The translations under genes and the position numbers were made by a program. DNA of 64,000 nucleotides from Candidatus Krumholzibacteriia bacterium (GTDB lineage: Bacteria > Krumholzibacteriota > Krumholzibacteriia > G020349025). The DNA is taken from assembly GCA_035649275.1 (NCBI GenBank), contig DASRJW010000131.1, positions 1 to 64,000 on the forward strand, in the 5' to 3' direction. Shown piece after piece: positions 24,974 through 31,925 of the stretch. Positions within the stretch are counted from its first letter, which is position 1. Every line of letters starts with the position of its first letter. The notes below the pieces were generated by a model. It was not told where the DNA came from. It did no database searches and saw only the letters and a list, made by a program, of their open reading frames with translations.

Positions 24974-25525
24974 ATGACATTCGTCGTCCGGCTCCTCTTC
25001 ACGACCCTTCTCTGCACCGCTGGGATCGCTCAAAACACGGAACTTCATTCCTGCTTGCCGGACACCAGTGCGTGCGTCGAGAGCGAAGGCGTTCCGGTCT
25101 CGAGCTGTGGGGTCTTCTGGTTTCACCGCGGCTATGTCTCTTGGGCGCCGCTCCGGGCCGTAGGCCCCATCACTATCGCTCTGGAGACCTACGACGGTTC
25201 CAGTTTTGGTAACGTGCTTCCGCTGTACGTCGAGATCAAAGGCTACGCCGACTCGCTCGGTTGTACTCCCGAGGGTGCAGGTCAGGTCATTTTCATCACC
25301 CGCTCGTTGGATACATGTGGAGGGGTTTGGGAGAGCGTGGGCCCTGTCGAGATTACGAGGTTCACGCCTCTGGGCAGCTTCTATCGCATCCAGGTCGCAT
25401 TCCTGCAGGCATATCCACCTCATTGGGATATCCGCAGCCCGGCGCTGCGCTGTATCCGCGTCACCGTGGCCCCCGATGCGATCGCCTCCACGTCCTGGAG
25501 CAATCTCAAGATTCTCTTTCGTTAA
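24974..25525 (+). CDS. Secreted cysteine-containing protein, tandem paralogue B
   Basis: The function is unknown. The 183-residue product has a signal peptide (MTFVVRLLFTTLLCTAGIAQ) and is clearly related to the protein encoded 10 nt upstream. Shared elements include SCG/DCG, SWAPLRAVGPIT, VLPLYVEI, TCGGVWESVGPVEI, RCIRVTVAP and SWSNLKILFR at the C-terminus. The spacing of the shared cysteines suggests conserved disulfides. The pair probably arose by duplication and is cotranscribed. No catalytic motif is apparent. The 34-nt repeat lies 82 nt after its stop. Confidence 0.65.
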   Translation: MTFVVRLLFTTLLCTAGIAQNTELHSCLPDTSACVESEGVPVSSCGVFWFHRGYVSWAPLRAVGPITIALETYDGSSFGNVLPLYVEIKGYADSLGCTPEGAGQVIFITRSLDTCGGVWESVGPVEITRFTPLGSFYRIQVAFLQAYPPHWDIRSPALRCIRVTVAPDAIASTSWSNLKILFR

Positions 25526-25538
25526 GGTTGGCCAGCGG

Positions 25539-25689
25539 TTATACCGCTTTCATCGGCAAAGAAAGAGCACCTCTGCATCAACAACTGGACGGGTGGGGCA
25601 TCGGCCCCAACCTCGGCCTGTCGCGCCCGGGCCCGTTCTTCTATACGCTCTACGCCTTGCAGAGCACTGCTGGTCCCTCGTCCCCCTGA
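25539..25689 (+). pseudogene. Remnant of the 3' end of a GT-C gene
   Basis: The frame ending at TGA 25687-25689 encodes NLGLSRPGPFFYTLYAL, nearly the same as the C-terminus of the protein ending at 24135. Nucleotide identity is complete over 34 nt (25607-25640) and partial beyond. Upstream, HLC..NWTG in another frame can be matched loosely to HVCRDRRWT of the intact gene, suggesting a decayed or frameshifted copy. There is no start codon or upstream domain, so it is a gene fragment and not a functional gene. Confidence 0.55.
25607..25640 (+). repeat. Direct repeat, right copy (34 nt)
   Basis: This segment is identical to 24053-24086 and in the same orientation. The 1.55-kb spacing contains the two secreted paralogues, so the pair of repeats may mark the borders of an inserted or duplicated segment. 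Confidence 0.9.
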
Positions 25690-25801
25690 AGAGGGCAGCC
25701 CGCATTTCCGGGGCCCCCACCAATGCCGTATTCACTGACGGCTGCTCCCCTGGCGATGGAGTAGCATTGCGCGAGGCACCCTCGCCCTGGAGCGTGGTAC
25801 G

Positions 25802-26698
25802 GTGCGACGTCTTCTCGCAACTCTGCTGATCGCGGCTGGTCCGGTGGCGCTGCGTGCGCAGCAACCCAGTGCCCGTCCTTCGAGCAACACTCTTCCAGCC
25901 GTCTCGCCGGATGGCTCCCGCATCGCCTTCGTCTCCGATCGTGACAGCGCGTCTGCCCTTTTCGTCATCGGTGTCGATGGGGCGGGCGAGCACCGGATCG
26001 CTGGGGGCGCGGTGCAGCGCGGTCGCTGGTCGGCAGACGGCAAGGAGATCCTCGTCACCGGCGCCGGCGCCGACAGCGCTTGCGTCGTCGCGGTCAACCC
26101 CGGAGGCGGCGGCCGTCGCCTCGTCGCGACGGTCCCAGGACGCAACGCGGTGCTCTCGCCCGACGCCAAGCGGGCGGCCTACCTCGTGGGCCCCTGGCGC
26201 CGGACGGCGCTCGCGGTCGCGAACGCGGATGGCTCTGGAGCGCGGTTCGTCGCCGGCGGACGGGACACGGCGTGGAACCCGGCCTGGTCGCCCGACGGCA
26301 AGCGCCTCGCCTACACCCACGGCGATTCCTCGCGGGTGCTGCAGGTGCACGTGGTGAACGCCGATGGCACCGGCGATCGAGCAGTGACGCACATGACCGC
26401 GGACGAGGGCTCGGCACAGGTGCCGGCCTGGTCACCCGACGGCCGGCGGTTGGCTTTCCAAGTGTCCAACAGCCGCAGTCACCGTGCGCACATCTGGATT
26501 GTCGACCTCGAGAGTGGTGCCGTGCACAAGCTCGCGGCCCACGAGGAAGCCACTCTCGACGAAGCCCCAGCCTGGTTCCCGGATGGCAAGCGTCTCGCCT
26601 TCCAAAGCAACCGCTCGGGCCGCATGGAGATCTGGGTGATGAAGGATGATGGCTCCGAGCCGCGGCAAGTCACCGGCGTGCGACCTCCCCGGCCGTGA
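25802..26698 (+). CDS. Secreted TolB-type (PD40) beta-propeller
   Basis: The 298-residue protein has a signal peptide (RRLLATLLIAAGPVALRAQ) and five to six PD40/WD40-like blades with the standard motif, for example PAVSPDGSRIAFVSDRDS, NPAWSPDGKRLAYTHGD, PAWSPDGRRLAFQVSN and PAWFPDGKRLAFQSNRSG. It resembles the propeller half of TolB without the N-terminal domain. Its length is about that of one propeller. It may bind a protein or glycan in the periplasm. It starts at GTG 25802. It is an isolated gene with about 280-nt gaps on both sides. Confidence 0.82.
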   Translation: MRRLLATLLIAAGPVALRAQQPSARPSSNTLPAVSPDGSRIAFVSDRDSASALFVIGVDGAGEHRIAGGAVQRGRWSADGKEILVTGAGADSACVVAVNPGGGGRRLVATVPGRNAVLSPDAKRAAYLVGPWRRTALAVANADGSGARFVAGGRDTAWNPAWSPDGKRLAYTHGDSSRVLQVHVVNADGTGDRAVTHMTADEGSAQVPAWSPDGRRLAFQVSNSRSHRAHIWIVDLESGAVHKLAAHEEATLDEAPAWFPDGKRLAFQSNRSGRMEIWVMKDDGSEPRQVTGVRPPRP

Positions 26699-26985
26699 AG
26701 AGTGAGCAGGTGGGGCAATGCCCGCATGGCTCCGCCGATCGTAGAGCACCTCTTGGGTGATTCCGCAGAGTGCAGCGACGGCAGTGCACCCTGCGGTGCC
26801 GGACGATCTCACCGTTTCCCACCCTGACTTCCAGGCGCGCCGCGGCGCCCGCGCCCGCGGCGCGAGACGCCGTGTTGGGTGCGTCCTCCCGCCTCGCACA
26901 GGATTTGCAGTTCAGCGAACACTCCGGGTCGGGTGAAGCAGCCGCGGCGGCACGCCCGGCGGCCGGGGAAGCCGTGGGGGGAAGC
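26699..26985. other. Gap before the redox operon
   Basis: The gap is 287 nt. A short stem (GCACC 26786-26790, GGTGC 26795-26799) could weakly terminate the preceding gene. An open frame from 26770 runs into the next gene, but its product is Arg/Ala-rich with no signal sequence and looks non-coding. No clear promoter was found, although one is expected here for the operon starting at 26986. Confidence 0.4.
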
Positions 26986-27447
26986 ATGAGTCGAGGCCCG
27001 GCGCGCATGGAGACGTCCGCCGTGGGGCGGCGCTGGCATGTCTGGGGAACCCGGCTCCTCTGCGCAACCTTCGCCGGTTGCCTCGGGTGCGGCCCCTCGG
27101 AGCCGCAGGCGCCCGGGGGGGGACAGGAAGTCTCGCTGGACTATCCGGTCTTCGCCGCCAGCATCGAACCCATCCTGCAATCACGCGGCTGCTCGAACAT
27201 GGCCTGCCACGGCGGCCAGGGTTCGGGAGAGTTGCTGCTTTCGGGCGGTGCTTTTCCCGAGGCGGACTTCCTCGCCGTGCGCGGCCTGGTGACACCCTGG
27301 GATCCGCCGCAGAGCCCGTTGCTCCAGAAGCCTCTCGCGGTCGCGGCCGGCGGCGTGGTGCACGGCGGTGGCGACATCTTCGTCGACACCAGCGACACGG
27401 ACTACGTGACGATGCTCGAGTGGATCACACCGGAGGCGGTGCCATGA
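26986..27447 (+). CDS. Cytochrome c-like lipoprotein
   Basis: The 153-residue protein has a signal peptide with an approximate lipobox (LLCATFAGC). The mature part contains YPVFAASIEPILQSRGCSN followed by MACHGGQGSGELLL. A C-x4-CH arrangement with CHGG is typical of the cytochrome-like domains found with planctomycete/Bacteroidota PD40 proteins, although the classical CxxCH is not met. It may bind one haem c. The start is ATG 26986 behind GGGGGGAAG; ATG 27007 is possible. It overlaps the next gene by 4 nt and begins an operon of extracytoplasmic redox proteins. Confidence 0.68.
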   Translation: MSRGPARMETSAVGRRWHVWGTRLLCATFAGCLGCGPSEPQAPGGGQEVSLDYPVFAASIEPILQSRGCSNMACHGGQGSGELLLSGGAFPEADFLAVRGLVTPWDPPQSPLLQKPLAVAAGGVVHGGGDIFVDTSDTDYVTMLEWITPEAVP

Positions 27448-28043
27448 GATCTCGTTGGGTCGCGGCGGGCAGCGTGGTGCTCGGCTGCTGCTGGGCGTCG
27501 CTGGTGCAGGCGCAGGACGCCCCGACGGGCGCGGTCATTCCGGCGCCCGACGTCGCAGCGGGCGCAGTGTTCACACCGTCGCTCCATTTCTCCGTCACCG
27601 CGGGACAGCTCGGTGCGGAGCCGCTCTACAGCCTCCACCTCGGCTACCAGCCCTCACGCCGCCTCGGGTTCGAGGCGACCATCGCGCACAACCCGAGCAG
27701 CGGCACGCACGCGGCGCTGCACCACATCGGTGCGGTCGTTCCCGTTCTCGGCAACCGTCATCTCCGGCCGTTCCTGGTCGCCGGCCTGGGCACGATCCAG
27801 GTCTTCCCGGGCACCTCCATCAACGCCGAAACCGTGACCAAGCTCGTGCTGCACGCCGGCGGCGGCGCGCAGATCCACCTGCGCGACGACATCGCGCTGC
27901 GCCTCGAAGCCCGCACTCTCGGCGCCGTGGATCAGCAGGACGACCACAGCGGTCTCCTGGGATACACGCAGTGGAGCGCGGGACTGGCGTTCCATCGCCC
28001 TCTCGGCGCCTCCAGCGCCTCGGACAGGGGAGAAGAACCATGA
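27444..28043 (+). CDS. Small outer-membrane beta-barrel protein
   Basis: The 199-residue protein has a signal peptide ending AQA/QD (residue 24 or so). Alternating beta-strands follow, of the OmpA/OmpW-like eight-strand type: LYSLHLGYQPSRRLGFEATI, HLRPFLVAGLGTIQVF, TKLVLHAGGGAQIHL and DIALRLEARTLG. The pattern 'performance of strand, gap, strand with R..PF...G.G' is characteristic of outer-membrane barrels of this size. Enclosed by 4-nt overlaps between two haem-type lipoproteins, it may be the barrel through which or beside which they contact the outside. No specific family assignment. Confidence 0.72.
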   Translation: MRSRWVAAGSVVLGCCWASLVQAQDAPTGAVIPAPDVAAGAVFTPSLHFSVTAGQLGAEPLYSLHLGYQPSRRLGFEATIAHNPSSGTHAALHHIGAVVPVLGNRHLRPFLVAGLGTIQVFPGTSINAETVTKLVLHAGGGAQIHLRDDIALRLEARTLGAVDQQDDHSGLLGYTQWSAGLAFHRPLGASSASDRGEEP

Positions 28044-30013
28044 AGCTGTGCAGAACATCCGCCACCATCGTCGCCGCCCTGGGCGCGGTGCTGGGTTGCC
28101 GCGGTTCGGCTCCGGACGACCTGCTCGGGGGCGAGCAGAGCACGGAGATGCTCGTGTTCGTGAAGGCGAGCGCCGAAGAGACGCTCAACCGCACCCGGGC
28201 CTCGTCGAACCTGTACATTCTGTCGCCCATCTCCGCCGACGGCGAGGTGCGGCCGCTGACGCAGTACGCCGATGCGGCGATCCAGGATCCCTGCGTCTCC
28301 TTCGACGGCAAGATGATCCTCTTCTCCATGGCGCCTGGACCGGGCGCGCCGCGCAACATCTGGGAGATCCGGACCGACGGCACGGGCCTGCGCCGGGTGA
28401 CCGGCGTCGATGCCCAGGGCAGGGACGGCGACGACTTCGATCCCTTCTACCTGCCCGACGGCAGGATCGCCTTCACCTCCAATCGTCCGGGCTATCTGGA
28501 CGAATACAACCGCAGCCTCACCGAGGTGCTGCACGTGGTGCAGGCCGACGGCAGCGGCATGGAGCAGATCTCGTTCAACATGAGCGACGACTTCGACCCG
28601 TTCCTGCTGCCCAGCGGTCGCATCGCCTACACGCGCTGGGACCACCATGGGACGCAGAACCGCTTCCCGCTCTTCGCCACCAGTCCGGATGGCAGCGGCA
28701 CCTTCCATCTCTTCGGCCCCCACGACCTCAACTTCTTCCACCCCGAGGCCGTGCCCGACGGCCGGCTGGTGGCCATCCTCTCCAACGAGGTGAACGGCGA
28801 TGCCGGCCGCATCGCGCTGCTGCGCCTGGAAGGCACGCATGACGACCCGCCGACGCCGGGGCTGATCGCGACCCTCACGCCCGACGTGGAGCTCGACGGT
28901 CCGCCCTTCCTGCGCGGCGCCTTCAAGTACCCGCGCTGGATCGGCAACAACCGCTTCGTCGTCTCCTACACCCTGCCGTTCGGCGAAGGCACACCGGCCG
29001 ATGAAGAGGTCGACGAGGAGCTGGCGGACTACGGCCTCTACACCTTCGAGGTGCTTCCCGACGGTCAGGGGGGAGAAACAATCTCGAACCTGATCTTCCT
29101 CTACAACGATCCGAACACGCAGGAATACGACGCCCAGCTCGTGGCGCCGCGGGAACGCCCGCCGGCCGTCCCCTCGACGTTGGACCCGGGGGCGACGACC
29201 GGGGTGTTTCACGTGAGCAGCATCTTCAACCGCCAGACCGGCGACGGGCAGGAGAGACCGCAACCGGGTGACGTGGCGCAGGTCATGGTCATCGAGGCCA
29301 TCCCCACCTTCCCCGGCGATGCGCGCGGCATCTCCACCACGGAGTTCGAACGCAAGCGCATCCTCGGCGTGGCACCGGTGGAGAGCGACGGCTCCTTCCA
29401 CATCCGTGTGCCCGCCAACACGCCGCTTTCCTTCAACCTGCTCGATGCGCAAGGCCGCTCCATGGTGACCAAACGCAACTGGGTCTATGCGCGGCCGGGC
29501 GAGCAGTTCCTGGGCTGCGCCGGTTGCCACGGCCCGCGGGGCAGCAGCGCCAATCTCAACACACTGGCGCTGGCGCGGGCGGCCACGGATCTGGAAACAC
29601 CGGTGGCGCAGCGCGAGGTGATCAACTTCGGCCAGACGCTGCAACCCCTCGTCGAGGCCAAGTGCACCGGCTGCCACCAGCCGACCTTCATTCCTCGCGT
29701 CGTCAACGGCGCCACCGTCGTCGACACCGTGGCGGCACCGGCGAATCTGGATCTGCGCATGGTGGCGGTGACGGACAGCATCACGCAGGAGACCTTCCCG
29801 CAGGCATATCTGAGCCTGGCGGGCGACATGGAGATGATGCAGAGCACCGTGGTCACGCCGGGATTCTCGCGCCGCAGCCGTCTCATCGACGTGCTCCGTG
29901 CCCTCGGCAGCGCTACGGGCCAGCCGCCGCATCCGCAGGGTGCCGAGGCGCTCACCGACGCGGAGAAGCGTCTCTTCACCGTCTGGGTGGACCTGGGAGC
30001 GCAGTACCGATGA
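28040..30013 (+). CDS. PD40 propeller / diheme cytochrome lipoprotein (hydrazine synthase alpha-like architecture)
   Basis: The 657-residue protein has a lipoprotein signal (VLGC, residue about 20). A propeller of PD40 blades occupies residues 30-330 (DPCVSFDGKMILFSM, DPFYLPDGRIAFTSNRPG, DPFLLPSGRIAYTRWDHHG, HPEAVPDGRLVAILSN). The C-terminal part has two haem c motifs, GCAGCH (about residue 493) and KCTGCHQP (about residue 540). This combination occurs in the alpha subunit of anammox hydrazine synthase and in many uncharacterised homologues; hydrazine synthesis is not implied here. It is expected on the periplasmic or outer face and overlaps its neighbours by 4 nt. Confidence 0.82.
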   Translation: MKLCRTSATIVAALGAVLGCRGSAPDDLLGGEQSTEMLVFVKASAEETLNRTRASSNLYILSPISADGEVRPLTQYADAAIQDPCVSFDGKMILFSMAPGPGAPRNIWEIRTDGTGLRRVTGVDAQGRDGDDFDPFYLPDGRIAFTSNRPGYLDEYNRSLTEVLHVVQADGSGMEQISFNMSDDFDPFLLPSGRIAYTRWDHHGTQNRFPLFATSPDGSGTFHLFGPHDLNFFHPEAVPDGRLVAILSNEVNGDAGRIALLRLEGTHDDPPTPGLIATLTPDVELDGPPFLRGAFKYPRWIGNNRFVVSYTLPFGEGTPADEEVDEELADYGLYTFEVLPDGQGGETISNLIFLYNDPNTQEYDAQLVAPRERPPAVPSTLDPGATTGVFHVSSIFNRQTGDGQERPQPGDVAQVMVIEAIPTFPGDARGISTTEFERKRILGVAPVESDGSFHIRVPANTPLSFNLLDAQGRSMVTKRNWVYARPGEQFLGCAGCHGPRGSSANLNTLALARAATDLETPVAQREVINFGQTLQPLVEAKCTGCHQPTFIPRVVNGATVVDTVAAPANLDLRMVAVTDSITQETFPQAYLSLAGDMEMMQSTVVTPGFSRRSRLIDVLRALGSATGQPPHPQGAEALTDAEKRLFTVWVDLGAQYR

Positions 30014-30480
30014 GACGGTGCGCTGGCATCGCTTTGCTCTCCCTGCTGCTGCCGCTCCAGGCGGCAGCAACGCCGGCGCCGGGCTTCGAGGCGAAGACGC
30101 TCGCCGGGACGACCGTGCGCTTGCAGGACTACCGCGGCCAGTTCGTGCTCCTGGATTTCTGGTCCAGCTGGTGCGGCGCTTGCCGCGCCGAGCTGCCGCG
30201 GCTCGCGGTGCTGGAGCGAGAGGTCGACGGCCTGGTGGTGCTCACCGTGAATCTCGGAGAGGAGCCGGAACGCATCCGCGGTTTCGCCGGCAAGGTGACG
30301 CTGCCGCGCCACGTCCTCCTCGACCCGGAGGGCGCGATTGCCGAGCGCTTCGCGGTGCCGGCGCTGCCCTGGCAGGTCCTGGTCGATCGCAACGGGACGA
30401 TCGTGCGGCAAGGCCGGCGCGTGCACGACGGGGCGGAGGCGTTGCGCCGGGAAATCGCAGCGACAGGAGGCAAGCGATGA
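30010..30480 (+). CDS. TlpA/ResA-type thioredoxin-like protein
   Basis: The 156-residue protein has a signal peptide (ALLSLLLPLQAAA). Its thioredoxin fold carries FWSSWCGACRAELPRL, with the redox-active CGAC pair near residue 57, and a cis-proline region PALPWQVLVDRNG. Such proteins keep cysteines reduced in the periplasm, including haem-binding cysteines of apocytochromes, which fits the CxxCH proteins upstream. It lies inside the operon with 4-nt overlaps on both sides. Confidence 0.9.
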   Translation: MRRCAGIALLSLLLPLQAAATPAPGFEAKTLAGTTVRLQDYRGQFVLLDFWSSWCGACRAELPRLAVLEREVDGLVVLTVNLGEEPERIRGFAGKVTLPRHVLLDPEGAIAERFAVPALPWQVLVDRNGTIVRQGRRVHDGAEALRREIAATGGKR

Positions 30481-30764
30481 AGCGGGACGAACGGACACCG
30501 CGAGAGCGGCGCGAGCTGCTTGGCCCTTCGGGGCGGCGCGTGGCGTTACGGCAGCGGGCCTGGCTGGGCGCCGGCGCTCTTCTCCTCCTCGCGCTCACCG
30601 GCTGCGCGCACGTCAAGCCATACCAGCGCCAGTACCTCTCGGATCGGATCATGGATCCCAGCGCCGCGCGCTGGGAAGCGGCGGCGGAGCGCAAGATGCT
30701 GTCCACCCGCGAGGGGGCGCAAGGCAGCGTCCTTGGCGCCGGTGGCGGCTGCGCTTGCAACTAG
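30477..30764 (+). CDS. DUF4266 small lipoprotein
   Basis: The 95-residue protein has a basic N-terminus, a membrane segment and a perfect lipobox LTGC (residue about 42). The mature part begins with AHVKPYQRQYLSDRIM, continues MDPSAARWEAAAERKMLSTRE and ends in the Gly/Cys-rich GAGGGCACN. This is the DUF4266 pattern; members are usually found with DUF3570 and thioredoxin-like genes, as here, and with apbE. The role is unknown; the conserved cysteines at the C-terminus may bind a cofactor or thiol-react. Overlap with tlpA is 4 nt; DUF3570 starts 11 nt later. Confidence 0.83.
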   Translation: MKRDERTPRERRELLGPSGRRVALRQRAWLGAGALLLLALTGCAHVKPYQRQYLSDRIMDPSAARWEAAAERKMLSTREGAQGSVLGAGGGCACN

Positions 30765-30775
30765 GAGAGGGAGCG

Positions 30776-31906
30776 ATGCGGCGCCGCCTGGCGATCGTGT
30801 TCTTCGTCCTCGCGGCGCCCCTGGGCACCGCGGCGGAAGAGCGTGTCACCGCCGGCGTGCACACCTTCAGCGACAGCGAGGACAATCGCGTGGAAACCTA
30901 CGCCCTCGAATGGCTGCAGGAGCTGCGGCACGACTGGAAGGTCATGCTGCGTGGAGCGCTGGACCGCGTGGTGTTGCCGCCCCTTCCGGGACTGCCGGGA
31001 TCGCCGGAGAACGTGGACGCCATCACCACCGCCTCGCGGCCCGTGCAGAGCGTCGAACTCTCCAAACAGGGCTACGACAAGCTGCGCGAGGAAGCGACGG
31101 GCAACGTGGAGTGGACCCCCGCCTCGGGCCGGCTGCGCACCAACGGCTCGTTCTACTACAGCAAGGAGAGCGATTACGTGGGCCGGCAGATCGGCGTCGG
31201 CCTGGCTCACGACTTCCAGCAGGGGAACACCAACCTCTCCTTCGGCCTCTCCCACGGCTTCGACACCATCACGCCGGAGCCGCACGGCGGTACCACGCAG
31301 CCGGAGGAGCAGCGCACCACGGAGGACCTCACCTGCGTGTGGACACAGATGATCTCACCCAAGAGCCGGGGAACGGTCGGCTTCGAAGGCACCTGGGTGA
31401 TGGGCTTCCAGAGCAACCCTTACCGGCACGTGTACGCCGGTGGCCTGGTGGTGCCGGAGCGCCACCCGGACCGGCGCTTCCGGCGCTCGCTCTTCGCCCA
31501 GTTCGACCGCTACCTGATGACACGGTCGTCCGTGTCCCTGGGCGGGCGCTGGTACAGCGACGACTGGGGCGTGCTCGCCGGGACGGTGGATGCGCAGCTC
31601 CACCAGTACGTGGGCAACCACCTTATCGTCCGCTATCGCTATCGCTATCACACGCAGACGGCGGCGTCCTTCCAACGCGACCTGTACACCAGTCCCGAAG
31701 GCGTGGACGGCTACTACACCGCCGACTACAAGCTCGACGATTTCGCCTCGAATCTCTTCGGCGTCAAGCTGAGCGTCCCCTTCGCGGGCTTCCAGATCGC
31801 CCCGTGGGCGCGCGGCGTGGTGCTCGATCTCAAGGTCGAACGCTACTTCGACTCCAAGAGCTTCGCGGCGACCGTGTTGGAATCGGGCTTCACCTGGCCC
31901 TTCTGA
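30776..31906 (+). CDS. DUF3570 outer-membrane protein with ApbE-type flavinylation motif
   Basis: The 376-residue protein has a signal peptide (RRRLAIVFFVLAAPLG) and a beta-strand-rich body with a C-terminal strand ending in WPF, as in outer-membrane barrels. TAGVHTFSDSEDNRVETYAL, GSFYYSKESDYVG and LSFGLSHGFDTITPEP are typical of DUF3570. Residues 81-87 read DAITTAS, close to the D-x-x-[ST]-x-A-[ST] sequence to which ApbE attaches FMN; S87 would be the acceptor. An apbE gene is present at 43686-44693. It follows the DUF4266 gene by 11 nt with an AGGAGAGGGAG Shine-Dalgarno. Confidence 0.85.
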   Translation: MRRRLAIVFFVLAAPLGTAAEERVTAGVHTFSDSEDNRVETYALEWLQELRHDWKVMLRGALDRVVLPPLPGLPGSPENVDAITTASRPVQSVELSKQGYDKLREEATGNVEWTPASGRLRTNGSFYYSKESDYVGRQIGVGLAHDFQQGNTNLSFGLSHGFDTITPEPHGGTTQPEEQRTTEDLTCVWTQMISPKSRGTVGFEGTWVMGFQSNPYRHVYAGGLVVPERHPDRRFRRSLFAQFDRYLMTRSSVSLGGRWYSDDWGVLAGTVDAQLHQYVGNHLIVRYRYRYHTQTAASFQRDLYTSPEGVDGYYTADYKLDDFASNLFGVKLSVPFAGFQIAPWARGVVLDLKVERYFDSKSFAATVLESGFTWPF

Positions 31907-31925
31907 GGCCGACGAGGGAGGCAAT

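Noticed and set aside
26770-26985. Upstream extension of the cytochrome-like lipoprotein
   Set aside because: The added residues are low-complexity and would bury the signal peptide; a good Shine-Dalgarno precedes ATG 26986.
28040-30013. True hydrazine synthase
   Set aside because: The architecture is similar, but the other subunits and anammox genes are absent, so only an HZS-alpha-like layout is claimed.
27932-30070. 712-codon minus-strand frame
   Set aside because: Antisense shadow of the PD40-diheme gene, whose plus-strand frame has a lipobox, propeller blades and haem motifs.
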